From positions 124,001 through 188,000 of the forward strand of contig CAWIVS010000002.1 of NCBI GenBank assembly GCA_963839685.1: 64,000 bases of DNA. Direction: 5' to 3'. Position 1 is the stretch's first letter, and each line of letters opens with the position of its first letter. The notes under the pieces are model-generated. The model saw nothing but the letters and a program-made list of their open reading frames with translations. It had not been told where the DNA came from and made no database searches. Positions 9,985-20,246 of the stretch are shown here, one piece after another. The DNA is from CADEED01 sp963839685. Lineage in GTDB: Bacteria > Pseudomonadota > Gammaproteobacteria > Steroidobacterales > Steroidobacteraceae. The translations under genes and the position numbers were made by a program.

Positions 9985-11026
9985 ATGCGTTATCGCAAGC
10001 TCGGCAACACGGGCCTCATCGTTTCGGAAATGTGTCTCGGCGCCATGACCTTCGGCAGTGGCGAAGGGATGTGGGCCACGGTCGCAGGCGTTACCCAGGA
10101 CAACGTCACCGAGCTCATCAAGACCGCGTTCGACCGCGGCATCAATTTCATCGACACCGCGGATTTCTATTCCAACGGCGGCTCCGAGGTGGTCACTGGC
10201 AATGCGCTGCGCATGCTCGGCGTGCCACGTGATTCCTACGTGCTGGCCACCAAGGTGCTGCTGCGCATGGGGCCGGGCCACAACCAGATCGGCCTGTCGC
10301 GTTATCACATCATGGAGAGCATCAACGCGAGTCTGAAACGGCTGCAGGTCGATCACATCGATCTGTACCAGATCCATGGGCGCGATCCGTTCACGCCGCT
10401 CGAGGAGACACTGGATGCGCTCGATGACTGCGTGCGCGCCGGCAAGGTGCGCTACATCGGACTGTGCAATCTCTCCGCCTGGGAGATCGCCAAGTCGCTG
10501 TGGATCTCGGACAAGAAGAATCTCGCGCGCTTCGAGAGCCTGCAGATGTATTACTCGATCGTCGGGCGAGACATCGAGCGCGAGATCGTCGGACTGGCGA
10601 AGGATCAGAACCTTGCCATCATGCCGTGGAGTCCGCTCGCGGGCGGTTTGCTATCGGGCAAGTTCTCACGCGAGAACCAGAACACCCGACGGCGCGCGTC
10701 GCGCGACCCTGGACTTCCCGCCGGTGGACCGCGAACGCCTGTGGCGCGCGCTCGATGTGATGCGGCCCATCGCCGACGATCACCTGGTGTCGGTGGCGCA
10801 GGTGGCGCTGGCCTGGCTGCTGGCCCAGCCGCATGTCACCTCGGTGATCATCGGCGCCAAGAATCAGGAACAGCTGCTCGACAACATCGCCGCGACGGAG
10901 CTGACCCTGTCTGCCGAGCAGCTCCAGGCCATCAGCGACGCCTCGGCTCTGCCCAGCGAGTATCCGCAATGGATGCTGACGCGCCAGTCGGCGGATCGGC
11001 TGGGGCAGGTGCTGGGCACGAGTTGA
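9985..11026 (+). CDS. Aldo/keto reductase, frameshifted
   Basis: An NADPH-dependent reductase of the aldo/keto reductase superfamily, about 346 residues. ATG 9985 gives MRYRKLGNTGLIVSEMCLG, the classic family start. ATG 9979 lies inside the inverted repeat and has no ribosome site. The catalytic tetrad is visible: Asp and Tyr in NFIDTADFYSNGGSE, Lys in VLATKVLLRMG, His in DLYQIHGRD. The frame changes near 10685. Removing one A from CAGAACACCC gives ENQTPDGARRATLDF and leads into the conserved tail VTSVIIGAKNQEQLLDNI. It stands alone between the barrel gene and the SBBP protein; substrate unknown. Confidence 0.86.
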
Positions 11027-11096
11027 GGGGTTAAGTCACAATCGCAGCCTCGCGACCAGCCCGTGTAGGGTCAGAAGAATCAGAACAGGAGCGACT

Positions 11097-14000
11097 ATGC
11101 GTGTGATTTCTTGGCTGAAGGTGGCCATGCTGGCGGCTTGCGGCTGGCTGCTGCCGGGGCTTGCGGTGGCGGACCAGGCGGCCGACGAATACGCGACTTA
11201 CGCATTCGTGCGAAACACGGGCCAATTCCGCGCTGATGTTGCATACGCGGCGAGGCTGCGCAGCAGCCAGATCTTCGTATTGAATGACGGACGCGTGGTG
11301 CATGCGCTGCCGATCGAGCGTACCGGCGCGAACTCGATGTCCGCCTGGGTCGTGCTCGAGGGCTTGCGAGGCTCGAACGTGGTGCCGCGTGGCTCGCAAC
11401 TTGCCCCGCAACGCGTGACCTGGCTGCGAACCGCCACCTCCTCACCCACGTCTGATGAAAGTTCTTCTCGGCGCTCGATTGGCGCAATGCCTGGCCGGGC
11501 ATCGACATGCGTCTGCAGATCGTCGAGGACCGAACCGAACGCGTGTTTCTGGTGGCGCCGGGCGCCGACCCGAGCGGATTGCCCTGCTTATGACGGCGTG
11601 CATTTCGCGCTCGATGAGAACGGCGGACTGATCGCCCGGGCTGGCGAGGGCGGCCTTTCGCTCTCCGCCCCGGTGGCATTCCAGGACACCGCTCAGGGCA
11701 GGGTGCCGGTCGACGTACGCTACGTGGTGAACGCCGGGGGCACGCGCGTGTCGTTTGAACTTGGCGCGTTTGACGCACGACTGCCGCTCACCATCGACCC
11801 GGTGTTGCAGTCCACTTACTTCGGCTTCGGTGGGGCGAGCAGCGTCGCGGCGATGACCGTTGATCCGGTGTCCGGTGACCTGATCGTCGCTGGAACTTCC
11901 GCCGGCCTGGGCGTTCCAGGCGTCGCGGGAGGTTTCCAGACCCTTCACGGCGGGCTCGAGATTTTCGTGGCGCGCATCGACGCGAAACTGCAGCGCGTGA
12001 TCCAGGCCACCTATTTTGGAATCACCCTGCCGTCGGATATCGATGCGGTCGCGGTGCATCCGCAAACCGGTGAAATCTATGTTGCCGGCTTTACCGAGTC
12101 CGCGGATCTCCCGGGTGCCGGGGGTGGCGCGCGGCCAGTGCAGGGTGGCGCGCGCAATGACGGTTTCGTGTCCCGCTTCAGCCCGGATCTTCGGCAGCTT
12201 CGCCAGACGACCTTCACGAACCAGGGCCTGAAGATGGTCTATGCGCGCGACCTCGGCGATCAATGCGACGACGGGTGATGTCTATGTCGCCGGAGAAGGT
12301 GTCGGGACGGCTTATGTCTTGCGCTTCAACCGACAGCTCACGACTCAACTGGGTCGCGTCATGCTCGAGGGCAATACAAGTTCACGGGCCTTCTCGGTCG
12401 CGATCAGTCAGAACACGGGCGATGTCTACGTTGGCGGCGGGACCAACTCGACGGTCTTTCCGCAGATGGCCGGAGGCGCAGACACCGTGTATGGAGGCAC
12501 ATTCGACGAGGGTGAAGCGGTGTTCGTGGCACGCTTCAACGCGGACCTGAGTCAACACCTGCAGTCTACCTACCTGTCCGACGTGACACCGGGTCAACAG
12601 CCCACCGTGGGCAGCAAGATGAGTCCTCTGCTGGCAGTGCATCCGGGTTCCGACGAGGTCTACGTCGCGGGATATTCGGTGCAGCAGAATCTTTCCGCCT
12701 CCGGTGGTGCGCAGCCGAGCTTTGGTGGTGGGCTGACCGATGTCGTGATCACCCGGCTCTCCCCGGATCTCCGACAGCGGCGCGGTGCCACGTACTTTGG
12801 AGGCTCGAGTGATGAAGAACTCGGCGCGATGGCGTTCACCCCGAATGGTGCGCAGCTTTACCTGACGGGCATTACGTTCTCGCGCGATATCCCCGGCACC
12901 GCCGGTGGCGTACAACAACTGCTCCGTTCGTGAACACTCCCGCCGCGTTCGTGGCGCGATTTTCCGCGTCCCTGTCGACGCTGAATCAATCCACCTATTT
13001 CACGTCGGACTACCACGTGCTTGGTATGTCCCTCGCCGTTCATCCTTCCAGTGGCGAGGTCTATTTCGGGGGCCAGTGTCGCGAAGGCATTGTCGAGACC
13101 GCGGGCGGGTTGCAGCCGGAATACGCCGGCGGCTCCACTGCATTTGGCACCGGCTGCATGGTGCGCCTGGATGCGACACTCGCTGCCAACACGGATCTGG
13201 ATCCAGACGCCTTCTCGTTCACGGACCAGTTCGCGGTCGCGCCGGGCGCGGAAGTGACTTCGGCGCCCGTGCGCATCGAAGGCATCACGGTGCCGGTCGT
13301 GGCAAGCGTCATGAACGGCAGCTTCAACATCGACGGCGGCCCGTTCGATTCGACCGCGCGCGAGGTGCGTCGTGGCCAGATGATTCGCGTGCGGCATGCC
13401 GCCTCTGCGGGAACGGGTGTCGCGACGGCCAGCGTTTTCACCATCGCATCGCGCAGCGACACTTTCACATCGGTCAGCGCCTCTGGTGTCGACTCGGCGC
13501 CGAATGCGATTTCGTTGGCGGCGCGCGGCCCGGTGGCCATGAACATAGACGTTGAATCCGCGCCGCTCTCGGTGAGCGGAATCAACACGCCGGCCGCGAT
13601 TTCGATCAGCAACGGTGAGTACAGTATCAATGGTGGCGATTTCACGACGGCCGCCGGGACGATCAACGGCGGACAGTCGGTTGTGGTGCGGCATCACAGT
13701 GCCAATACGGCGGGAACGCACACCGACTCAATCCTGACAATTGGTGGTGTAACCGCGAATTTCCGTAGCACCACCGACACGGTGGATTCCGCGGTGCATC
13801 CATTCCAGTTCCTCGACATTGCCAACATGACACCGGATTTCGATGCGGGGTCAGAACCCATCGTCGTCATGGGCATTACCGTCCCTGTGCCGGTCTCGGT
13901 TAGCGGCGCGGAGTGGTCCACGGACGGCATCAACTTCCAGAGCGCGCCGGGCATGGTGAGCAACCTGACGCCGATTGTCCTGCGTCGGCGCAGTGGAGCA

Positions 14001-14807
14001 CCGGGAGTGACTGTGACTGCCACGCTGACCGTAGGTGATCAGTCGGATGACTGGGTGATGCGCCAACCGCAACCTGGCGACACGACGCCGGGCGCGTTCG
14101 CTCTTGCCACCGTGACCAATGCGGAACCGCACACCAACGTGGTCTCGAATGACATCACCATCACGGAGGTCGACGTGCCGGTATGGATCAACGTGCCGAA
14201 TGGCGAATTCTTCGATCCAGTGACCGGGCTGTACCAGAACAGCGGCTATCTCTCGAACGGCGATACGACACGGTTGCGCGTACTCACGGGCAGACAGGCT
14301 GGCGCGTCGTATATCGTGTCCGTGCGCATTGGCTCCACCGATACGACCTGGGAAGTGCGCAGCGCTGGCGGCGATTCAATACCCGATGCCTTCGACTTCT
14401 CAGATCAGACCGGTGTCGCAACCGGCACCGAGGTGACTTCGAATGGGGTGACTCTCGGCGGCTTGATCGGTGACGCGACTGCGTCAGTGACGGGATGCGA
14501 ACTGAGCGTCAATTTCAATGCATTCAGCGGCAGCAGTGTTCGCGTCGTGAGCGGCGACAACCTGCGGCTGCGGATGACGGCTTCTGCAACCGCCGCAACC
14601 ATCGCGACCTGCACCATCGATGTCGGCGGAGTGACCGACCAATTCCGCGTCACCACGGCCAGCCTGCCCGGAGGCGGCGGCGGCGGAGGCAGCGGCTCTG
14701 GTGGCGGAGGTGGTGGCGGCGGTTCATGGGACTGGGCAAGCCTGGCTGCGCTCGGTTTACTCCTGTTGAGTCGGCTGGGCGCATTCCGCGCGCGGCGATT
14801 GGCCTGA
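11097..14807 (+). CDS. Large secreted SBBP beta-propeller protein with tandem repeats and GlyGly-type C-terminal anchor, frameshifted
   Basis: An exported protein of about 1235 residues. AGGAG 8 bases upstream supports ATG 11097. A signal peptide (MRVISWLKVAMLAACGWLLPGLAVA) is followed by a region like the N-terminal domain of SBBP proteins (YAFVRNTGQFRADVAYAAR, then LPLTIDPVLQSTYFG). Next come several beta-propeller repeats with the hallmark GDVYVAG, GEIYVAGFT, DEVYVAGYS and TYFGGSSDEE motifs. Five ~95-residue repeats follow, then a poly-glycine linker, one hydrophobic helix (WASLAALGLLLLSRLGA) and a basic end (FRARRLA). That tripartite tail matches GlyGly-CTERM sorting signals. The frame changes near 11460, 11582, 12255 and 12925; repeats continue across each change. 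Role probably at the cell surface, perhaps adhesion; not established. Confidence 0.75.
13197..14670 (+). repeat. Five tandem ~95-residue protein repeats
   Basis: Within the SBBP protein five diverged repeats follow each other. Each starts with a PDAF.F-like motif (PDAFSFTDQ, PNAISLAAR, HPFQFLDIA, PGAFALATV, PDAFDFSDQ). Each then has a strand ending in an I.V.GI.. turn, a GEYSINGGDF-like hairpin, a basic RVRH/RLRV strand and a closing GGVTDQFR..T-like strand. The intact reading frame over the whole stretch supports selection on the protein. The pattern is that of a bacterial immunoglobulin-like beta-sandwich array. Confidence 0.7.
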
Positions 14808-14837
14808 CAGTCGTCAACCCTGCGAGCGGGGCGTTTC

Positions 14838-14851
14838 TGGTAGCGTTACCG
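14838..14851. promoter_or_regulatory. xyl-box-like LacI-type operator candidate upstream of xylBA
   Basis: TGGTAGCGTTACCG is an imperfect palindrome with central CG. It matches the xyl-box reported for XylR in Xanthomonas (TGGTAGCGCTAACA) at 11 of 14 positions, from memory. It lies 153 bases before xylB. No xylR gene is in the window. Confidence 0.4.
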
Positions 14852-14924
14852 CCGCTGTTTTTCCGCGGGTCCAAGGCCCCGCATGCGGATGCTCGAGGGG
14901 ACTGCCGGGCGCCTGTAATTCTGA

Positions 14925-14947
14925 CCGCCGGCGGTAAGCGCCGGCGG
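14925..14947. repeat. 9-bp perfect GC hairpin between the SBBP gene and xylB
   Basis: CCGCCGGCG (14925-14933) and CGCCGGCGG (14939-14947) are exact complements with a 5-base loop. No T-run follows, so it may be a transcript-end stem or a weak terminator. The 196-base gap around it (14808-15003) holds no gene that I can see. Confidence 0.45.
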
Positions 14948-15003
14948 CCAGATCTTGGCGCGCGGACTGCCACCCTCTGACGCACAACTTTCAGCGAGGG
15001 CGG

Positions 15004-16459
15004 ATGTATCTAGGCATCGATATCGGCACGTCCAGTGTCAAGGCCGTCATCGTCGACGACAAGGACGCGGTGGTGGAGCAGGCGTCTGCGCCACTCAACG
15101 TCTCTCGCCCGCATCCGGGGTGGTCTGAGCAGAACCCGGCGGACTGGTGGAGTGCCACCCAGGCTGCCGTCAAGGCGCTGCCTGCGGCGACGCGCAAGGC
15201 CGTGAAGGCCGTGGGCCTCTCGGGCCAGATGCATGGCGCGACTTTGCTGGACGCCGCCGACAAGCCGCTACGTCCGGCAATCCTCTGGAACGATGGCCGC
15301 AGCGAGCAGCAATGCGCTGACGCTCGAGAAGACCGAGCCACGTTCGCGCCAGATCACGGGCAACATCGCCATGCCGGGCTTCACCGCGCCCAAGCTGGTG
15401 TGGGTGCGCGAGAACGAGCCCGATGTGTTCAAGCAGACCCGCTGCGTATTGTTGCCCAAGGACTACGTGCGGCTGCTGATGACGGGCGAGAAGGCCAGTG
15501 ATTGCTCGGACGCGGCGGGCACCTTGTGGGTGGACGTTGCCGCGCGCCGCTGGTCGCCCGAAATGCTGGCGGCCACGGGTTTGAATGATTCGCACATGCC
15601 GCGCCTCGTCGAAGGCTCGGATGTCACTGGAAACCTGCGCAAGGAAGTGGCCGCGGACTGGGGCATGGATCCGGTGCCGGTGGCGGGCGGCGGCGGTGAC
15701 AACGCCGCCGGCGCTGCAGGCATCGGTGTCATCACGCCGGGCGACGCCTTCCTGTCACTGGGGACCTCGGGCGTGTTGTTCCTGGTCACGCCGAAATTCC
15801 TGCCGAACTCCGCCAAGGCGGTGCACGCTTTCTGTCACTGCCTGCCGAATCTGTGGCACCAGATGAGTGTCATGTTGTCGGCGGCGTCCTGCGTCGACTG
15901 GGCCGTGAAGCTCACGGGCACCAAGGACGCGGCCGAGCTGCTGTCGAAAGTGGAGAAGCGCGCCCGGCTCGACGGCCCGGAGATTTTTCTCCCATATCTT
16001 TCGGGCGAACGCACGCCGCACAACGATCCGGCTGCGCGCGGAGTGCTGTTCGGCTTGAATCACGATTCCGATGCGGCCGCCATCGGCCAGGCGGTGCTCG
16101 AGGGCGTGGCCTTCGCATTCGCCGACGGCCTCGATGTGCTCATCGAGGCCGGTGCCACCATCGACAAGATCTCCGTGATCGGCGGCGGTGCGCGCTCGAT
16201 GTGGTGGGGCGGGGTGTTGTCCGCGGCCCTCAAGCGGCCGCTCATCTACCGGGATGCTTCCGAAGTGGGCCCCGCCTTCGGCGCTGCTCGTCTTGCCCGG
16301 ATAGCCAAAACCGCCGAACGGGCGGAGGATGTGTGCCGCCCGCCGCCCGTGCGTGTGGTGGTCGAACCCAACGAGCGTGACATTCAGCAGCTGGCGCCCA
16401 AGCGCCAGAAGTTTTCCCAGATTTATCAGGACCTTCGACCAAGATTCCGAGGAGTTTGA
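15004..16459 (+). CDS. xylB: Xylulokinase, frameshifted
   Basis: FGGY-family kinase that phosphorylates D-xylulose with ATP, about 484 residues. The first ATP-site motif YLGIDIGTSSVKAVIVDD is at the N terminus and the substrate motif GLSGQMHGATLLD near residue 75. The second ATP-site motif VIGGGARSMWWGGVLSAAL is near residue 395, with catalytic Asp in GGGGDNAAGAAGIG. The frame changes near 15320 (QQCA to LEKTEP). The total length is 1 modulo 3, as for a single inserted base. xylA follows after 2 bases, so the pair forms a xylose catabolic operon. A xyl-box-like site lies upstream. Confidence 0.9.
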
Positions 16460-16461
16460 TC

Positions 16462-17803
16462 ATGTCGACAGCACAACCCCTTCCCGCGACCACGTCCTAT
16501 TTCGGCGCGGTGCCGCCGATCAAGTTCGAGGGCCTGAAGTCGGACAATCCGCTGGCCTTCCGCTACTACAACAAGGACCAGCTGGTCCTCGGCAAGCGCA
16601 TGGAAGACCTGCTGCGCCCGGCAGTTTGCTACTGGCATTCCTTCGCCTGGAACGGCCACGACATTTTCGGTGCTGGCACCTTCGATCGCCCCTGGAACGC
16701 GGGCGTGATGGACAAGGACGCCGCGTGGATGAAGATGGACGCGGCCTTCGATTTCTTCACGCGTCTCGGCGCGCCGTTCTATTGCTTCCACGACGTGGAT
16801 GCGATGCCCGACGGCTTCCAACATCAAGGAGCATGTCGCGAACTTCGCGATGACCGTCGACCGACTCGAGAAGAAGCAGGCCGAGACCGGCGTGAAATTG
16901 CTGTGGGGCACGGCCAACCTGTTCTCGCATCCGCGCTTCATGGGTGGCGCCTCGACGAATCCGGATCCGGAAGTGTGGGCGTTCGCGGCCACGCAGGTGC
17001 GCCATTGCATGGACGCCACCAAGCGTCTCGGCGGCGCCAACTACGTACTGTGGGGCGGCCGCGAAGGCTACGACACGCTGCTGAACACCAATCTCAAGCG
17101 CGAGCTGGAGAACTTCGGGCGCTTCCTCAAACTGGTGGTCGAGCACAAGCACAAGATCGGCTTCAAGGGCACCATTCTCATCGAGCCCAAGCCGCACGAG
17201 CCCACCAAGCACCAGTACGACTTCGATACGGCGACCGTGTATGGCTTCCTCAAGAAAAACGGTCTCGAGAACGAAGTCAAGGTGAATATCGAGGCCAACC
17301 ACGCGACGCTCGCCGGCCACAGCTTCGATCACGAAATCGCCCTGGCCGATGCGCTGGGCATCTTCGGTTCCATCGACATCAACCGTGGCGATCCGCAGAA
17401 CGGCTGGGACACCGACCAGTTCCATAACGATCCGCTCGACATGACGCTGGCGATGTATCGCATCCTCAAGGCCGGCGGCTTCACCACCGGTGGCTTCAAC
17501 TTCGATGCCAAGGTGCGCCGCCAGTCCATCGATCCGACCGACATGTTTTACGGCCACGTGGGTGGACTCGATCTGCTGGCGCGCACACTGCTGTCAGCCG
17601 CGGCACTCATCGAAAACGGCGGCATCGACAAGTTCGTGCAGCAGCGTTACGCGAAGTGGGATGGCGAGTTGGGCAAGAAGATCCACGCCGCCGATGCTTC
17701 GCTGGTGTCGATTTCCGATGCCGCCGTGGCCGCGAACATCAATCCCAAGCCGCAGTCGGGGCGCCAGGAAATGCTCGAGAACCTGGTGAATCGCTTCATC
17801 TGA
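16462..17803 (+). CDS. xylA: Xylose isomerase, frameshifted
   Basis: Converts D-xylose to D-xylulose with two divalent metals, about 446 residues, the usual length of class II enzymes. ATG 16462 has GGAG 7 bases upstream. Family blocks include WHSFAWNGHDIFG, FYCFHDVDAMPDG (catalytic His), VLWGGREGYDTLLNTN, IEPKPHEPTKHQYDFD and VNIEANHATLAGH. The frame changes near 16818. Removing one C from GGCTTCCAACATC gives PDGFNIKEHVANF, the expected sequence. With xylB it feeds xylose into the pentose phosphate pathway. Cytoplasmic. Confidence 0.92.
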
Positions 17804-17811
17804 GCAGTGCC

Positions 17812-18370
17812 ATGCAGGTGAAACCGTTGCTGCGCATCTTTGGCGTCACGCTATTGCTCGCGGCCGCGGTGTCATGGGGCGCGGGTCCCAAGACGGCGCC
17901 GCCGACCACCAAGGTATTCACGGTCGGCGGTCTCTCCTTCTCGATGAACTGGGATTCGCGCTGGACGGTCCAGGATGCGGCGCCGGACGCGCCGGACACG
18001 GTGCTCTTCCAGACGGCGGATCCACTGCAGATGTCAGTGACGCTGTCGGTCGGACAGGTTCCCGCAGAGATCGACGCCAACGAATTCCGGGCGTTGGTCA
18101 TGGACAAGACCTCCAAGGAGTTTCTCCAGCAGAGTGTCGAGAAGGAGCTGAAGGTCGAGCCCTTCGGCACGCGGCGAAATCCGCGGCTCCAGGGTCTGTG
18201 CTACCGACCGCGCGCCCAAGCCAGGTGAATACAAGTATGTTTGTCAGGGCATCCTCACGTACCACGATTCCGCCGTGATCTTCACGGTGCTGTACAACGA
18301 CTCCGGCAAGGCAGATGCGAAGAAGGCGCTGGGCGCCCTCGAAGCCCTGCAATTCACGACCAGCGCCTGA
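17812..18370 (+). CDS. Exported protein of unknown function, frameshifted
   Basis: A small protein (about 185 residues) with a signal peptide (MQVKPLLRIFGVTLLLAAAVSWGAG). The mature part contains FTVGGLSFSMNWDSRW and VTLSVGQVPAEIDANEFRALV. After a frame change near 18200 it ends with CQGILTYHDSAVIFTVLYN and ALEALQFTTSA. I do not recognise the family. The layout resembles small periplasmic proteins that measure or bind something at the membrane. It begins 8 bases after xylA, so it may be the last gene of the xylose operon, and its stop is followed at once by the first ATACGTAT operator. Confidence 0.6.
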
Positions 18371-18376
18371 ACCGGC

Positions 18377-18388
18377 GCATACGTATGC
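18377..18388. promoter_or_regulatory. LacI-type operator candidate (ATACGTAT site 1)
   Basis: GCATACGTATGC is a perfect 12-bp palindrome with central CG, 64 bases before the start of the secreted GH13 enzyme. It is one of seven such sites, all within the starch locus. Confidence 0.7.
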
Positions 18389-18452
18389 ATCTCACCCGGT
18401 GCGCGCTGACCTGAAGTAGAGTGCGCCAACTCGAATGTCCGGCGGGGGAGCA

Positions 18453-20246
18453 ATGCGGCGATTCAATTCGTGCCTGGCCTTGTGCGCCGTGTCATGCGCG
18501 GCTCTGGGCGCCGACTATCGTGAGCGCCTGCCGGAAGACGAAATCGTCTATTTCGTGCTGCCGGACCGTTTCGAGAACGGCGATACGTCCAACGACGGCG
18601 GCGGCCTGCAGGGCGATCGTCTAACCACCGGATTCGATCCGACCCACAAGGGCTTCTACCACGGCGGAGACCTCAAGGGGCTCACGCGGCGGCTGGACTA
18701 CATCCAGGGTCTCGGCGCCACCGCCATCTGGCTGGGGCCTGTCTACAAGAACAAGCCGGTGCAGGGTGGTCCGGGCGACGAGAGCGCCGGTTATCACGGC
18801 TACTGGATCACGGACTTCACCACCGTCGACCCGCACTTCGGCACCGAAAAGGACCTGCGCGCGTTCGTGGACGCGGCGCACACGCGCGGTATGAAGGTGT
18901 ACCTCGATATCATCACCAATCACACCGCCGACGTGATCCAGTATCGCGAATGCGCCAACGCGCCATGTTCGTACCGTTCACGCGCCGACTATCCTTACGC
19001 GCGCAAGGGAGGGCCCGGCGGCGCAGCCATCAACGAGGGATTTGCCGGCGACGGCGTGCGCACGGTCGAGAATTTCGCGCGTCTCACCGATCCGGGTTAC
19101 GCCTATACGCCGTTCGTTCCGCCGGCGGAAGCCAGTGTCAAGGTGCCCGAGTGGCTGAACTCGCCTATCTACTATCACAACCGTGGCAATTCGGATTTCT
19201 GGGGCGAAAGCTCCCTGAACGGCGACTTCGTCGGGCTCGACGACCTGATGACCGAAAACCCGCGCGTCGTGCAGGGCTTCATCGACATCTATGGCGACTG
19301 GATCGAGCGTTATCGCATCGACGGTTTCCGCATCGATACCGCGCGCCACGTGGATGCGGAATTCTGGCGGGCCTTCGTCCCGGCGATGCTCAAGCGCGCG
19401 CGTGCCAGGGGGATCCCGAACTTTCACATCTTCGGCGAAGTCGCGGCCGATGGCGTGGACGTCGCGCAGCTCGCGCGTCACACGCGTAACGACAAGCTGC
19501 CTTCGGTGCTCGACTTCGGTTTCGCGGGCGCCGTGAAACAGGTACTGGCGGAAGACGCGGGCACCGCGGTGCTGGCGCGCCTGTATGCGGACGACGTTCT
19601 CTACGAGGGCGGCGTTCCGGCGGCGCTGCGACTGCCGACATTCACCGGCAATCACGACTTCGGCCGCTTTGCATTCCTGGTGCAGAAGGCCCGCCCCGCG
19701 ATGCCCGATGAGCAGGTACTGCAGCGCGTGCTGCTGGCCAACGCCATGATGCTCCTGCTGCGCGGCGTGCCCGTGGTGTATTACGGCGATGAGCAGGGTT
19801 TCGTCGGTCATGGTGTCGACCAGGCGGCACGCCAGGACATGTTCGCCAGCCAGGTCGCGAGCTACAACGACCAGGCGTTGCTGGGTTCGGCGTCGACGAC
19901 GGCGCAGGCCAACTTCGATGCACTGCATCCCATCTACCGGCAGATCGCCACCCTCGCCACGTGGCGCAAGCAATACCCGGCATTGCGTCGCGGTCAGCAA
20001 CTGGTGCGCGCGCAGTCGCGGGAGCCCGGGCTTTTCGCCGTGTCGCGCATCGGCGGCGATGGCCGGGAAATCCTGCTGGCATTCAATACCTCGAACGCCG
20101 CGATCACCGCGCAGGTCGAAATCGACACCGCAACGCTCGCCTTCACCGCGCTGCATGGCGAGTGTGCGATTCCGAATGCGCCGGGCACGGTCAAGGTTCG
20201 TCTGCCACCGCTGGGTTTCCTCGCGTGCGTGGAAGCGGCACCTTGA
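18453..20246 (+). CDS. Secreted GH13 alpha-amylase-family enzyme
   Basis: An intact glycoside hydrolase of about 597 residues that cleaves alpha-1,4-glucan oligosaccharides. ATG 18453 is preferred over the ATG at 18435, because GGGGGAG lies just before it and it opens a signal peptide (MRRFNSCLALCAVSCAALG, cut before ADY). The TIM barrel has DIITNHTAD, the nucleophile Asp in GFRIDTARHVD (about residue 295), the acid Glu in IFGEVAADG and the transition-state Asp in FTGNHDFG. An all-beta C-terminal domain ends the protein. The site is probably periplasm or outer face. Its stop overlaps the TTG start of the GH97 gene. An ATACGTAT operator lies upstream. Confidence 0.9.
   Translation: MRRFNSCLALCAVSCAALGADYRERLPEDEIVYFVLPDRFENGDTSNDGGGLQGDRLTTGFDPTHKGFYHGGDLKGLTRRLDYIQGLGATAIWLGPVYKNKPVQGGPGDESAGYHGYWITDFTTVDPHFGTEKDLRAFVDAAHTRGMKVYLDIITNHTADVIQYRECANAPCSYRSRADYPYARKGGPGGAAINEGFAGDGVRTVENFARLTDPGYAYTPFVPPAEASVKVPEWLNSPIYYHNRGNSDFWGESSLNGDFVGLDDLMTENPRVVQGFIDIYGDWIERYRIDGFRIDTARHVDAEFWRAFVPAMLKRARARGIPNFHIFGEVAADGVDVAQLARHTRNDKLPSVLDFGFAGAVKQVLAEDAGTAVLARLYADDVLYEGGVPAALRLPTFTGNHDFGRFAFLVQKARPAMPDEQVLQRVLLANAMMLLLRGVPVVYYGDEQGFVGHGVDQAARQDMFASQVASYNDQALLGSASTTAQANFDALHPIYRQIATLATWRKQYPALRRGQQLVRAQSREPGLFAVSRIGGDGREILLAFNTSNAAITAQVEIDTATLAFTALHGECAIPNAPGTVKVRLPPLGFLACVEAAP

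Noticed and set aside
16757..17557. Long - strand open frame opposite xylA, and many similar long antisense frames through the window
   Set aside because: They are mirror frames expected in high-GC coding DNA, with skewed His/Arg/Val composition, no ribosome sites and no recognisable motifs.
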